Made by a program: the position numbers and the translations under genes. The notes beneath the pieces were generated by a model. That model searched no databases, had not been told where the DNA came from, and was given only the letters and a program-made list of their open reading frames with translations. DNA of 64,000 nt from Verrucosispora sioxanthis (GTDB taxonomy: Bacteria > Actinomycetota > Actinomycetes > Mycobacteriales > Micromonosporaceae): the NCBI RefSeq assembly GCF_010560025.1, contig NZ_SAIY01000013.1, positions 115,522 to 179,521 of the forward strand, read 5' to 3'. Shown piece after piece: positions 8,094 through 16,937 of this stretch (within the stretch, counting starts at the first letter, position 1; the number at the start of each line of letters is the position of its first letter).

Positions 8094-8801
8094 TCAGGCG
8101 GTGATGGTGTCCAAGGCGATCTCGACCATCTGGCTGAAGGTCTGCTCCCGCTCCTGGGAGGTGGTCTTCTCGCCGGTCTTGATGTGATCGCTCACGGTCA
8201 GCAGGGTCAGCGCCCGCGCCTTGAACCGGGCCGCGATCGTGTACAGCGCCGCCGACTCCATCTCCACCGCCAGCACGCCGTACTCCGCGAGACTGTCGTA
8301 GAGGTCCGGCCGGTCGGTGTAGAAGGCGTCCGCGGCCAGGATCGGCCCGACCCGCATGGCGATGCCGCGCCGCTCGGCCACCTCAACCGAGGTACGCAGC
8401 AACCCGAAGTCGGCGACCGGGGCGTAGTCGATCAGCCCGTCGAAGCGCATCCGGTTCATGTTCGAGTCGGTGGACGACCCGATCGCCGCGATCACGTCGC
8501 GCAACTGGAGATCCTCGGTGAGCGCGCCGCACGAGCCGACCCGGATCAGCGACTTCACGCCGTACTCGTTCACCAACTCGTGGGCGTAGATCGACGCCGA
8601 GGGCATGCCCATCCCGGAGCCCTGCACGGAAACCTCGACGCCGTTCCAGCGTCCGGTGAAGCCCAGCATGCCCCGGACCGTCGAGTAGCAGTTCGCGCCC
8701 TCAAGGTAGGTCTCCGCGATCCACTTGGCCCGCAGGGGGTCTCCCGGCATCAGGACCCGCTCGGCGATCTCGCCCGGCTTCGCGCCGATGTGCGTACTCA
8801 T
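8094..8801 (-). CDS. deoD: Purine-nucleoside phosphorylase, DeoD type
   Basis: A 235-residue protein that is full length for hexameric PNP. It begins STHIGAKPGEIAERVLMPGDPLRAK, with the phosphate-binding GDPLRAK near residue 20. It has LIRVGSCGAL (second phosphate Arg) near residue 86 and VLAVEMESAALY near residue 180. SDH in the LTVSDHI segment supplies the catalytic Asp. It phosphorolyses purine (deoxy)nucleosides in salvage. The ATG at 8799-8801 gives the conserved N-terminus. It is a single-gene unit with its own terminator. Confidence 0.95.
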   Translation of the reverse strand: MSTHIGAKPGEIAERVLMPGDPLRAKWIAETYLEGANCYSTVRGMLGFTGRWNGVEVSVQGSGMGMPSASIYAHELVNEYGVKSLIRVGSCGALTEDLQLRDVIAAIGSSTDSNMNRMRFDGLIDYAPVADFGLLRTSVEVAERRGIAMRVGPILAADAFYTDRPDLYDSLAEYGVLAVEMESAALYTIAARFKARALTLLTVSDHIKTGEKTTSQEREQTFSQMVEIALDTITA

Positions 8802-8876
8802 GGCGTTGATCCTGCCAGGCCGGGCTGGCCGGGACCGGTTCGGCGTCGGAACCTGTGGTCCTGTACCCTCGTCGGC

Positions 8877-8963
8877 GGTGGCGTGTCCGAGCGGCCTAAG
8901 GAGCACGCCTCGAAAGCGTGTGAGGGTTTACGCCCTCCGAGGGTTCAAATCCCTCCGCCACCG
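8877..8963 (+). tRNA. tRNA-Ser (CGA)
   Basis: The 7-bp acceptor stem GGTGGCG/CGCCACC closes an 87-nt cloverleaf. The anticodon loop is CTCGAAA (anticodon CGA) on a CACGC/GCGTG stem. A long variable arm typical of type II tRNAs is present, and the T-arm is GAGGGTTCAAATCCCTC. Discriminator G. CCA is not encoded. Confidence 0.95.
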
Positions 8964-8980
8964 CTCGTGAACAGGCGAAA

Positions 8981-9013
8981 CGCCCGGCACGGTCCGTCAG
9001 GACCGGCCGGGCG
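8981..9013 (+). terminator. Terminator of tRNA-Ser(CGA)
   Basis: CGCCCGGC (8981-8988) pairs with GCCGGGCG (9006-9013). An inner CGGTCC/GGACCG stem has a GTCA loop, and a single bulged A separates the two stems. Confidence 0.7.
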
Positions 9014-9067
9014 CTGCGCACTCGGTCTCAGCCGGTGCTCAGGAGGCGGTCTGCTGCCCGGTCGTGG

Positions 9068-9367
9068 TCAGCCCGGGAAATCCCGCAGGTACTCCTCGAA
9101 CGGGATGCCCGGCGCGGCGTCACCGCCGATTTCGATGAAGTGTTCAAGGTCGTCGTAGCCAGGCTGGCCCGTGACGAGCACCCGGAGCGGGTGGCCGGCG
9201 TGGTCGGCCAGGAATTTCCAGAGCGCTCGTGTCAGGTCCGGCTGGGCGGAGTTCGCCACGTATCCCACCTGGAAGTAGCGGATTTCGTCGCCATCGGGCC
9301 GGATCGGCTTGCCCAGAGCGAGGCACATCCGGCACTCGATGCATGCCAGCCACCCGTCCAGCGACAT
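9068..9367 (-). CDS. Small hypothetical acidic protein
   Basis: A 99-residue protein preceded by a strong AGGAGGG box, so the ATG at 9365-9367 is well supported. It begins MSLDGWLACIECRMCLALGK; the CxxCxxC cluster could bind metal. The middle (RYFQVGYVANSAQPDLTRALW) and the end (PGIPFEEYLRDFPG) look like a compact alpha/beta fold. I do not recognise the family. It directly follows a gene remnant that ends 9 bp upstream. The size, acidity and position are like an immunity or antitoxin partner, but that is a guess. Confidence 0.7.
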   Translation of the reverse strand: MSLDGWLACIECRMCLALGKPIRPDGDEIRYFQVGYVANSAQPDLTRALWKFLADHAGHPLRVLVTGQPGYDDLEHFIEIGGDAAPGIPFEEYLRDFPG

Positions 9368-9376
9368 CAACCCTCC

Positions 9377-9496
9377 TTAGAACGCCATGCCCCGAAGACC
9401 CAGCATCGCCGCCGCCGCCCGCTTGCCGTTCGGATCGTGCATCACGACCCACACGTGCCGGAACTTCAGCAACTGCTCGTCGGTCCGAGCACCTCA
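9377..9496 (-). pseudogene. C-terminal remnant of an unknown gene
   Basis: Between a TGA at 9494-9496 and a TAA at 9377-9379 there are 38 sense codons with protein-like composition (FRHVWVVMHDPNGKRAAAA, then LGLRGMAF). The stop abuts the ribosome site of the 99-residue gene downstream, as expected for the tail of an operon partner. The frame before the TGA has no matching protein-like sequence. The rest of the gap to 9703 shows no gene. Confidence 0.35.
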
Positions 9497-9703
9497 GAAG
9501 CCGATGGTCCGGGCAACTGTCGGCGGTAGATCGTGGACCTCGGCGGCGGCGCTCCGAGCCGGTCGTCGCCACTGCGACAGGTAAGAGATACGCCGGCCAG
9601 CAACTCCGGCCGTGGAGGTTGTCAGGTATGGCCGACCGGACATGGTTTTTGATCTACGTATCCCTAGGATGTGGGAGCGACTACGGGGATGTGAGGATTT
9701 TCG

Positions 9704-11335
9704 ATGCGGCGCAAACTTGCCGGGATGAGTGTTCTGACGGTGTTGGCCGGGCTGGCGGTGAGTGCACCGGCACAGGCGGCGAGCGAGGTCCGGAACATCA
9801 CCCGGGACGGTGTCGTCATGCAGCACCTGCGGGTAGCGAAGGCGGCCACCCCGGTGCAGGGGACGGGTGCCACCCGATCCGACTTCGACGGGGACGGTGT
9901 CGACGACATCGCGGTAGCTGCCGAAATCGGCGGTACCGACGCGATCCCCTACTACGCGACCGGTGGGGTCGTGGTGCGGTATTCGTCCGCGCCGCAGGTC
10001 GACTACCTGAACGGCACATGGACCATCAACCTTCCAGCTGCTTTCGGCAGCGATCTGGCGGCCGGTGACTTCAATGGTGACGGGTTCGACGATCTGGCGA
10101 TCGGCGCCGAACTAGAGGTCGACCTGAGCAACAAGGCCCCCGGTGGCGCCGTCTGGATCATCCCGGGCAGCCGTACCGGCCTGGTGGTCGACTCGACCCG
10201 GCGATTCACCCAGGGGTCGCCGGGTGTGCCCGGCGATTCGGAGGCCCACGACAGGTTCGGCTTGTCCCTGGCCACGGGCGACATCAACGGTGACGGGCGG
10301 GACGATCTGGCCGTCGGTGCCCCCGGAGAGTCGATCGGGAGTGTGGAGGAGGCGGGTGCGGTCACTGTCCTCTACGGCGGGGTCGACGGCCTGACCGCCA
10401 GCGGCGTGCAGCAACTGCATCAGAACCAGTCCGCGGTGCCCGGCACGGCGGAACGTCGGGACCTCTTCGGGCGGTCTCTGGCGATCGGGAAGGTCAACAA
10501 CAACAGGTACGCCGACCTGGTCGTCGGCGCGCCCAACGAGAACGACGGTTCGGGCGCGGCCGGAAGCGGGATGGTCACCCTGATGTGGGGATCGGCAAGC
10601 GGGGTGAAGCTCAGCGGCGCCACCTCGGTCACCGGCGCCGCGATCCACCACGCGACCGGCCATCGGTTCACCGTTGCCTGGTATCTGGGCAGGTCGCTCG
10701 CGGTCGGTGATGTCAACGGAGACGGGCTGGGTGAGGTTGTCGCCGGAGCGCCGAGTGCCCAGGGCCCGGAGCCGAACATCAACGCCGGTCTGGTCGCGGT
10801 CTTCACCGGCCGCCGCACCGGTGGTCTCTCCGGCAGCGCCGTGAAGGTGTTCACGCAGGCCACGCCGGGCGTGCCGGGCACGCAGGAGGACGAGGACCGG
10901 TTCGGCGAAGCGCTCGCGGTGGGTGACGTGACCGGCGACGGCCGGGCCGACGTGCTGATCGGTGCGCCGGGCGAGGCGATCGGTACGAGGGCCGAGGCGG
11001 GCACGATCGCGCTGCTCAAGGGAAGCGCGTCGGGGTTGACCGCCAGCGGCGCCCAGGGCTTCGACCAGAACCACTCGGTGGTTCCGGGGGCGGCGGAAAG
11101 CGGCGACCGGTTCGGCGCCTCGGTGGCGATCCTGAACCTCAACGGCACCGGCCCGCTGGACGCCGTGGTGGGATCGCCCGACGAGGAAGTGGCAGGGGAT
11201 GCCTCCGGGACATTGTCGCGGTTCCACGGAGCTTCCGGCGGGCTCGTCCCGCAGTCGACGTCGTGGAGCGGGAGGTCGCTGAACACCGACCGCATTTCCG
11301 TTGAGTGGTACGGCCGGGACCTGGTGCATCGGTAG
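9704..11335 (+). CDS. Secreted FG-GAP (integrin alpha-like) propeller protein, copy 1
   Basis: A 543-residue protein. The signal peptide is MRRKLAGMSVLTVLAGLAVS ending at APAQAA. The mature part is six to seven FG-GAP blades, each with a DxDGDGxxD-type calcium loop, for example RSDFDGDGVDDIA (about residue 58), GDFNGDGFDDLAIG, GDINGDGRDDLAVG, GDVNGDGLGEVVAG and GDVTGDGRADVLIG. It is predicted to be an extracellular Ca-binding seven-blade beta-propeller that mediates binding; no catalytic motif is seen. It is the first of three tandem paralogues. Its C-terminus is shorter than the others and lacks the PQSGG tail. Confidence 0.85.
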   Translation: MRRKLAGMSVLTVLAGLAVSAPAQAASEVRNITRDGVVMQHLRVAKAATPVQGTGATRSDFDGDGVDDIAVAAEIGGTDAIPYYATGGVVVRYSSAPQVDYLNGTWTINLPAAFGSDLAAGDFNGDGFDDLAIGAELEVDLSNKAPGGAVWIIPGSRTGLVVDSTRRFTQGSPGVPGDSEAHDRFGLSLATGDINGDGRDDLAVGAPGESIGSVEEAGAVTVLYGGVDGLTASGVQQLHQNQSAVPGTAERRDLFGRSLAIGKVNNNRYADLVVGAPNENDGSGAAGSGMVTLMWGSASGVKLSGATSVTGAAIHHATGHRFTVAWYLGRSLAVGDVNGDGLGEVVAGAPSAQGPEPNINAGLVAVFTGRRTGGLSGSAVKVFTQATPGVPGTQEDEDRFGEALAVGDVTGDGRADVLIGAPGEAIGTRAEAGTIALLKGSASGLTASGAQGFDQNHSVVPGAAESGDRFGASVAILNLNGTGPLDAVVGSPDEEVAGDASGTLSRFHGASGGLVPQSTSWSGRSLNTDRISVEWYGRDLVHR

Positions 11336-11365
11336 CCGGTGCGGCCCCAGATGGTGAGGTTGGCG

Positions 11366-13021
11366 ATGCGGCGGAGAGTGGCCGGAGTGTCGGCGCTGGC
11401 GGTGGCGGCCGGCTTGGTGGTGAGCGCCCCAGCGCAGGCGGCGGACGAGTTCCGGACCCTTGATCGGGAAGGCGTCACCCTTCAGTACCACCGGGTGGCG
11501 AAGACCACCACCGCGGTGACGGGGACGGGTGCCACCCGTTCGGACTTCGACGGTGACGGTGTCGACGACATCGCCGTCACGGGTGACCCGGGCGACTTCA
11601 ACCTGCCGCACTATCCGACTGGCGTGGTGGTGGTGCGCTACTCGTCCGCGCCGCAGGTCGACTATTTCGCCGGGGTGCTGCCGCCCGACGGTGGCTGTCA
11701 CTGTTTCGGTCTGGCGTTGGTGGCCGGCGACTTCAACGGCGACGGCTACGACGACCTGGCGATCGGCGACATGGACGAGGTGGACCCCGGCAACAAGACC
11801 CGGGCCGGCGGGGTCTGGGTCATCCCGGGCAGCCGCACCGGCCTGGTGGTCGACTCGGTGCAGCACGTCAACCAGAGTTCCGCTGGGGTCCCGGGTGGCG
11901 CCGAGGAGCTCGACTCGTTCGGGTCGGCGCTCGCGGCCGGTGACATCAACGGTGACGGCCGCGACGACCTGGCGGTCGGCGCGTTCCGGGAGGCGATCGG
12001 CAGCGTCGAGGACGCGGGCGCGGTCACCGTCCTCTACGGCAGCGTTGGTGGCGTGACCACCGTCGGTGCCCAGCAGCTGCACCAGGACCAGGCGGCGGTT
12101 CCGGGTTCCGCCGAACGCGAAGACCACTTCGGCCGGACCCTCGCCATCGGGAGGGTCAACAACGACAGGTACGCCGACCTGGTCATCGGTGCGCCGCAGG
12201 AGAACGACGGCCAGTCCTGGGAAGGCACCGGCATGGTGACCCTGATGTGGGGGTCGGCCAGCGGGGTGAAGCTCAGCGGGGCCACCTCCGTCACCGGGGC
12301 GGCGGTCTACCCGAAGACGGGCGACGAGAACACCGTCGCCTGGTATCTCGGTGAGACGCTCGCGATCGGTGACGTCGACGGCGACGGACTCGGCGAGGTG
12401 GTCGCAGGTGCGCCCGGCGCTCAGACGCCGGCCATCAATGCGGGCCTCATCGCCGTCTTCACCGGCCGCAGCGGTGGCCTGTCCCGCGACGCCGCGAAGA
12501 TCATCAGCCAGCGTACGGCGGGAGTGCCAGGATCACCGGAGCAGGAGGACAACTTCGGCGGGACGCTCGCGGTTGGTGACGTGACCGGCGACGGCCGGGC
12601 GGACGTGCTGGTGGGTGCGCCGGGCGAGGCGATCGGCACGAAGGCCGGGGCGGGCACCTTCGCATTGCTGAAGGGCTCCGCGTCCGGGCTGACCGGCACC
12701 GGTGCCCAGGGTTTCGACCAGGACCATTCGGTCGTCCCCGGTGGTGCGGAGCGCGGCGACGTGTTCGGTAGCTCGGTGGCGATCCTCAACCTCAACGGCA
12801 CCGGCCCGCTGGACGCGATCGTCGCGTCGAGTGGGGAGGAGGTTGCGGGCGACGTGGGCGGATACCCGTCGGGCACCATCTCGCGGTTCCACGGTTCATC
12901 GACCGGGTTGGTCGCCCAGGCCGGTTCGTGGAGCGGGCTGTCGCTGCGTACCGATCGGCTCTGGCCGCGACGGTACGGAATGCGGATCGCCGGCCCGCAG
13001 AGCGGCGGCTATCTCTACTGA
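11366..13021 (+). CDS. Secreted FG-GAP propeller protein, copy 2
   Basis: A 551-residue paralogue of the previous gene with the same signal peptide pattern (MRRRVAGVSALAVAAGLVVS, then APAQAA) and blade order. Calcium loops include RSDFDGDGVDDIA, GDFNGDGYDDLAIG, GDINGDGRDDLAVG and GDVDGDGLGEVVAG. Many stretches are identical to copies 1 and 3, such as GMVTLMWGSASGVKLSGATS. An in-frame GTG lies at 11339, but the ATG at 11366 matches the paralogues' starts and has GGTGAGG upstream. It starts 31 bp after copy 1 and is probably cotranscribed. Confidence 0.85.
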   Translation: MRRRVAGVSALAVAAGLVVSAPAQAADEFRTLDREGVTLQYHRVAKTTTAVTGTGATRSDFDGDGVDDIAVTGDPGDFNLPHYPTGVVVVRYSSAPQVDYFAGVLPPDGGCHCFGLALVAGDFNGDGYDDLAIGDMDEVDPGNKTRAGGVWVIPGSRTGLVVDSVQHVNQSSAGVPGGAEELDSFGSALAAGDINGDGRDDLAVGAFREAIGSVEDAGAVTVLYGSVGGVTTVGAQQLHQDQAAVPGSAEREDHFGRTLAIGRVNNDRYADLVIGAPQENDGQSWEGTGMVTLMWGSASGVKLSGATSVTGAAVYPKTGDENTVAWYLGETLAIGDVDGDGLGEVVAGAPGAQTPAINAGLIAVFTGRSGGLSRDAAKIISQRTAGVPGSPEQEDNFGGTLAVGDVTGDGRADVLVGAPGEAIGTKAGAGTFALLKGSASGLTGTGAQGFDQDHSVVPGGAERGDVFGSSVAILNLNGTGPLDAIVASSGEEVAGDVGGYPSGTISRFHGSSTGLVAQAGSWSGLSLRTDRLWPRRYGMRIAGPQSGGYLY

Positions 13022-13078
13022 GCGCACCCGCCCCCAGATCACAGACGAGCAGCACGTACAGCAGAACGGGGTCTTTCC

Positions 13079-14737
13079 ATGCGGCGGAGAATTGCCGGGG
13101 TGTCGGTGCTGGCGGTGGCGGCCAGCCTGGCGGTGGGTGTGCCGGCCGGGGCGGCGGCGGCCGAGGTTTTGTCGGTGACCCGGGAGGGGGTCACCCTTCA
13201 GGTGCACCGGGTGGCGAAGGCGGTCACCCCGGTCACGGGTAGTGGGCAGACCCGGTCCGACTTCGACGGTGACGGCGTCGACGACATCGCGGCCTCCGCC
13301 GACCCGTACGAGTACACCCGGCCCGAGTCACCGGCCGGCCTGGTCGTGGTGCGTTACTCGTCGGCACCGCACGTCGACTACTACACGAGCTTGATCTCGG
13401 CGGGCGGCGGCGAGTTGCGCTTCGGCGATGTTCTCGCCGCCGGGGACTTCAACGGGGACGGCTACGACGACCTGGCGATGGGTGACCTGGCCGAGTACGA
13501 CCCCACCGCGAAGGTGCACGCGGGCGGAGTGTGGGTGGTTCCGGGCAGCAGCACCGGCCTGGCTATCGGCTCGGCGAAGCATTTCAGCCAGAGTTCGCCA
13601 GGCGTGCCGGGTGACTCGGAGCAGGAGGACTGGTTCGGCTCGGCGCTGGCCGCCGGTGACCTCAACGGCGACGGCCGGGACGACCTGGCGATCGGGGCGT
13701 ACGGCGAGGCGATCGGCAGCATCAAGGAGGCCGGCGCGGTCACCGTGCTGTACGGCGGCGTCGGTGGCCTGAGCGGGACCGGTGCGCAGCAGTTGCACCA
13801 GGACCAGGCGGCGGTGCCCGGCTCGGCCGAACGTGGTGACCACTTCGGATGGACCCTGGCGATCGGGAAGGTCAACAGCAACAGCTACGCCGACCTGGTG
13901 ATCGGGGCGCCGCAGGAGAACCAGAGCAGCTCCCCGACAGGCAGCGGCATGCTCACGCTGATGTGGGGTTCGGCGAGCGGGGTGAAGCTCAGCGGGGCCA
14001 CCTCGGTCACCGGGGCGGCGCTACGCGCGGCGACCGGCCGAAGTGACAGCTACGTGTGGGATCTGGGCATGGCGCTCGCGGTTGGCGACGTCAACGGCGA
14101 CGGGTCGGGCGAGGTGATCGCCGGAGCGCCGTTCACGCAGAACCCGAACGGCAACGAGGGCATGGTCGCGGTCTTCCCCGGCAACTCGACCGGACTGTCC
14201 GGCGGTTCGGTGAAGCTCTTCTCGCAGCGTACGGCCGGGGTGCCGGGCTCGGCGGAGGCCGGTGACCTGTTCGGCGCGACGCTCGCGGTGGGCGACGTGA
14301 CCGGGGATGGTCGGGCGGACGTGCTGGTGGGTGCTCCGGGTGAGGCGATCGGCACGAAGGCCGAGGCGGGCACCGTCGCGCTGTTGAAGGGGTCGGCCTC
14401 CGGGTTGACCGGCACCGGCGCACAGGGCTTCGACCAGGACCACGCGGTCGTGCCGGGCGGTGCAGAGCGGGCCGACCGGTTCGGTGGCGCGGTGGCGATC
14501 CTCAACCTGAACGGCAGCGGCCCGCTGGACGCGGTGGTTACCTCGCCCGGCGAGGAGGTGTCCGGTGACTCGGCCGGGTTCGGGTCCGGGTCGGTCGCCC
14601 TGTTCCACGGCGGCTCCGGCGGTCTCGTGCCGCAGTCCACCTCATGGAGCGGCCTGAGCATGCGTACCGACTTCGTCTGGCCCAAGTGGTACGGCCGTCG
14701 CCTCGCCACCCCTCAGTCCGGTGGCCTCTACTACTGA
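13079..14737 (+). CDS. Secreted FG-GAP propeller protein, copy 3
   Basis: A 552-residue third paralogue, 57 bp after copy 2. The signal peptide ends near GVPAGAAAAE. The same calcium-loop blades follow (GDFNGDGYDDLAMG, GDLNGDGRDDLAIG, GDVNGDGSGEVIAG, GDVTGDGRADVLVG). The C-terminus WYGRRLATPQSGGLYY matches copy 2's PQSGG ending. It is secreted and probably calcium-stabilised; the partner is unknown. A long inverted repeat lies just past its stop. Confidence 0.85.
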   Translation: MRRRIAGVSVLAVAASLAVGVPAGAAAAEVLSVTREGVTLQVHRVAKAVTPVTGSGQTRSDFDGDGVDDIAASADPYEYTRPESPAGLVVVRYSSAPHVDYYTSLISAGGGELRFGDVLAAGDFNGDGYDDLAMGDLAEYDPTAKVHAGGVWVVPGSSTGLAIGSAKHFSQSSPGVPGDSEQEDWFGSALAAGDLNGDGRDDLAIGAYGEAIGSIKEAGAVTVLYGGVGGLSGTGAQQLHQDQAAVPGSAERGDHFGWTLAIGKVNSNSYADLVIGAPQENQSSSPTGSGMLTLMWGSASGVKLSGATSVTGAALRAATGRSDSYVWDLGMALAVGDVNGDGSGEVIAGAPFTQNPNGNEGMVAVFPGNSTGLSGGSVKLFSQRTAGVPGSAEAGDLFGATLAVGDVTGDGRADVLVGAPGEAIGTKAEAGTVALLKGSASGLTGTGAQGFDQDHAVVPGGAERADRFGGAVAILNLNGSGPLDAVVTSPGEEVSGDSAGFGSGSVALFHGGSGGLVPQSTSWSGLSMRTDFVWPKWYGRRLATPQSGGLYY

Positions 14738-14746
14738 GCACCCGCG

Positions 14747-14802
14747 ACGAGATCTTGGTACGGACGCGCCCCTCGGAGGGCAGGTTCGTACCAAGATCTC
14801 GT
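14747..14802. terminator. Long GATC-containing hairpin 1
   Basis: ACGAGATCTTGGTACG (14747-14762) and its exact complement CGTACCAAGATCTCGT (14787-14802) form a 16-bp stem around a 24-nt loop, between convergent genes. The 3' arm ends on the stop codon of the facing gene. It shares its layout with hairpins near 24.8, 45.7 and 59.6 kb. Confidence 0.7.
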
Positions 14803-15332
14803 CAGCAGGGGGCGTGGCCCTCGACGAAGAGACGGTGCGCCCAGTTGGCGTAGCCGGCGATGATCTTTCGCACCGTATGGCCGTCGTGCAGGAACAGGTA
14901 CGCGCGGTCGCCGTCGCGGGCGAGCAGGCCGTCGAAGCGGTACGTCCCCTGTGGAGCGAGCAGTTCGCGTACGGTCGGATAGCTCGCCCGGACCTCGGCG
15001 ACGGGTGAGCCGGCCGCGATGCCCTCCGGGGTGTGGACCGGGTCGCCGGCCCAGAGCAGCACCAGCCGATCCTCGATGAAGATCGGGCTGAACTCGTCGT
15101 ACCCGGTTAGCGTCGGGCCGCAGGCGTCGACGTCGGTACGCAGTATGCCGCGCCGGGTCAGCTCGCTCTCCGAGTCACCGAAGTCCACATCGGCCACTCC
15201 GTCGAGATCGACGACGCTCACCGATGCGACGGGCTCGCGGACGGCGATGCTGTCCGGTGGCATGACTCCGCTACCCGATGCCGAGGCAGCCAGAAGCAGT
15301 GCGGCGATGAAGCCGAATTGTCGCAATTTCAT
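14802..15332 (-). CDS. Secreted hypothetical protein
   Basis: A 176-residue protein with a clear Sec signal peptide (KLRQFGFIAALLLAASASGS). The mature protein has two cysteines (near residues 71 and 176, the last residue) that could form a disulfide. The sequence is strand-rich, for example LVLLWAGDPVHTPEGIAAGSPVAE and YLFLHDGHTVRKIIAG. No family is recognised. Its stop codon overlaps the 3' arm of the hairpin shared with FG-GAP copy 3. Confidence 0.7.
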   Translation of the reverse strand: MKLRQFGFIAALLLAASASGSGVMPPDSIAVREPVASVSVVDLDGVADVDFGDSESELTRRGILRTDVDACGPTLTGYDEFSPIFIEDRLVLLWAGDPVHTPEGIAAGSPVAEVRASYPTVRELLAPQGTYRFDGLLARDGDRAYLFLHDGHTVRKIIAGYANWAHRLFVEGHAPC

Positions 15333-15371
15333 CAGAATCCCCCAGTCCCCAACGTGACGGGGGCGCTGAGG

Positions 15372-15929
15372 TTATTGCCGAGACTCCCATTCGTCGGCCA
15401 ATTCGTCCCAATAGTCGGCGCTGAGCCCTCGCCGCCCGTGCGCGAGCCACCCCTCGGTGCTCCGCTCGACGTGTAACCCCAGCTCGGCGAAGGGGTCGAT
15501 CCACCGGCCCGGCTCCACGCCCAGCTCGACAAGCGCCGCGTTGATCGGCCACGCCGGGCGTGGCCCGTCGAGCGCCGCGTCGAAGCGTGGCCCCCAGGCG
15601 AGGGCGCCGCCCAGCCAGACCGCCGCGGCCTGGTGCCCGGTCCCACCGGCGAACTCCGCCTCGACGTACGCCAGCGGGCCGCGCACCGACCAGCGGGCCA
15701 GGACCTCGGTCAGCGCGGGGGAGAGGACCAGCTCGAACGGTTGCTCCGGGCCGGGCTCGTCGGTGAGGTAGTCCGGCGGGTCGCCGGTCAGCTCCAGCAC
15801 GAGCTGCGGCGTGACCGGCAGCAACGCGAAGTCCTGCCGCAGCTCACCGAGCACGGCATGATCCAGCTCGCGGGTCTCCTCGCGCAGCAGCTCGGCGTCC
15901 GCGACGACCGCGCTGAGCTGGTAACTCAC
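15372..15929 (-). CDS. Hypothetical cytoplasmic protein
   Basis: A 185-residue protein of unknown family, starting at GTG (VSYQLSAVVADAELL). It contains alternating strands and helices and a Trp-rich end (SADYWDELADEWESRQ). No signal, membrane segment or catalytic motif is seen. The frame opens further upstream but runs into the intergenic region, so the GTG at 15927-15929 is preferred although its ribosome site is weak. It follows the DUF397 gene on the same strand, 43 bp away. Confidence 0.6.
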   Translation of the reverse strand: MSYQLSAVVADAELLREETRELDHAVLGELRQDFALLPVTPQLVLELTGDPPDYLTDEPGPEQPFELVLSPALTEVLARWSVRGPLAYVEAEFAGGTGHQAAAVWLGGALAWGPRFDAALDGPRPAWPINAALVELGVEPGRWIDPFAELGLHVERSTEGWLAHGRRGLSADYWDELADEWESRQ

Positions 15930-15972
15930 CCGGCGTCCACAACCTGTGGATAGAACATGTGTACGACGGTGG

Positions 15973-16179
15973 TCAGGTCTCGTCGACGCTGGCGACGAAG
16001 GCACGCCAGGCGGCCGGGCTGAACACCAGCGCCGGGCCGGCCGGGTCCTTCGAGTCGCGCACGCCGACCACGTCGGGCAGGTTCCTGGCGACCTCGACGC
16101 AGTTGCCGCCGTTGCCGCTGCTGCGGCTGCTCGTGTGCCACCGGGCGCCGGACAGCTCCGGGGTGTCGTTCACTGCCAT
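15973..16179 (-). CDS. DUF397 protein
   Basis: A 68-residue DUF397 protein with the diagnostic WHTSSRSSGNGGNCVEVA at about residues 13-30, then VGVRDSKDPAGPALVF and WRAFVA. In actinomycetes DUF397 genes sit beside XRE/DUF5753 regulators and act as small partners or antagonists in development and antibiotic control. The ATG at 16177-16179 overlaps the end of the upstream XRE gene by 10 bp, so the pair is coupled. Confidence 0.9.
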   Translation of the reverse strand: MAVNDTPELSGARWHTSSRSSGNGGNCVEVARNLPDVVGVRDSKDPAGPALVFSPAAWRAFVASVDET

Positions 16180-16937
16180 GACTCCGCCACCTCCCTGATC
16201 AGGTCGACCGACTGCCAGTGCGACAGTGTCTCGCCGCGCACGTTCTCCCACGCGGCAAGTATCGCCGCGATCTCGGCCTGCTCGCTGACCACCTGCCCCT
16301 GCAACTGGTTGTCCAGGTAGCCGGCGATGCGGTGATCGGGCGCGGTCGCCAGCACGAACGGGCCATTCACTCCAGCGTATTCGCCCACTGTGGACGGCAC
16401 CACATGCACCCGGATATGCGGCCGGGTGGACGCCTCGGCGAGTGCCAGCAGTTGCTCGCGCATGACGGCCGGGCCGCCGACCGGCCGGCGCAGCACCGCC
16501 TCGTCAAGTACGGCGGTGAGCAACGGCGGCTCCTCGCGGTGCAGGATCAACTGGCGGGACATCCGGTGGTCGACAAGCCGTGCCACCTCGCTGCGCGGGA
16601 TCAGGCCGCCGCCGGCGAGCACCGCGCGGGCGTACGCCTCGGTCTGGAGCAGGCCTGGCACGACCATGGACTCGAAGGATCGCAGCGTGGTCGCTTCGCG
16701 CTCGATCTCCTGCCAGGGGCGGAACCAGACCAGCGCCCGACGTCTCGAAATGTCCGGCCAAATGTCCGAGACATTCTTTTGGAGCGCATCTGCCGCCGTG
16801 AGCCGGTGCCGGGCATGCGGGATCCGATCTTCGAGCAACCACCGGCTGACCGTCTTCGGGTCGACGCCGACGCGTTCCGCGAGCGACTCGATCGTGTGCC
16901 CGGTGTCCCGCAGCGCCACCCGCAGCGCGTCGTTCAT
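16170..16937 (-). CDS. XRE/DUF5753 transcriptional regulator
   Basis: A 255-residue protein. The N-terminal XRE helix-turn-helix (about residues 5-60) includes TIESLAERVGVDPKTVSRWL. The C-terminal DUF5753 ligand-like domain starts with VWFRPWQEIEREATTLRSFE and contains VPGLLQTEAYARAVL. It is a DNA-binding regulator paired with DUF397. GGGAGGC sits 5 bp ahead of the ATG at 16935-16937; an upstream in-frame ATG at about 17015 lacks such support. Confidence 0.88.
   Translation of the reverse strand: MNDALRVALRDTGHTIESLAERVGVDPKTVSRWLLEDRIPHARHRLTAADALQKNVSDIWPDISRRRALVWFRPWQEIEREATTLRSFESMVVPGLLQTEAYARAVLAGGGLIPRSEVARLVDHRMSRQLILHREEPPLLTAVLDEAVLRRPVGGPAVMREQLLALAEASTRPHIRVHVVPSTVGEYAGVNGPFVLATAPDHRIAGYLDNQLQGQVVSEQAEIAAILAAWENVRGETLSHWQSVDLIREVAESWQ

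Noticed and set aside
8877..9703. Integrated element using tRNA-Ser as attachment site
   Set aside because: No integrase and no repeated tRNA 3' end was seen downstream.
10112..12127. Open frame of 671 codons opposite the FG-GAP genes
   Set aside because: It spans two real genes on the other strand and has Arg/His/Gly-rich composition with no motif.
9890..14600. Regularly spaced repeats resembling a CRISPR or satellite array
   Set aside because: The periodic GACGGxGAC words are the calcium loops of FG-GAP blades, in frame and divergent.
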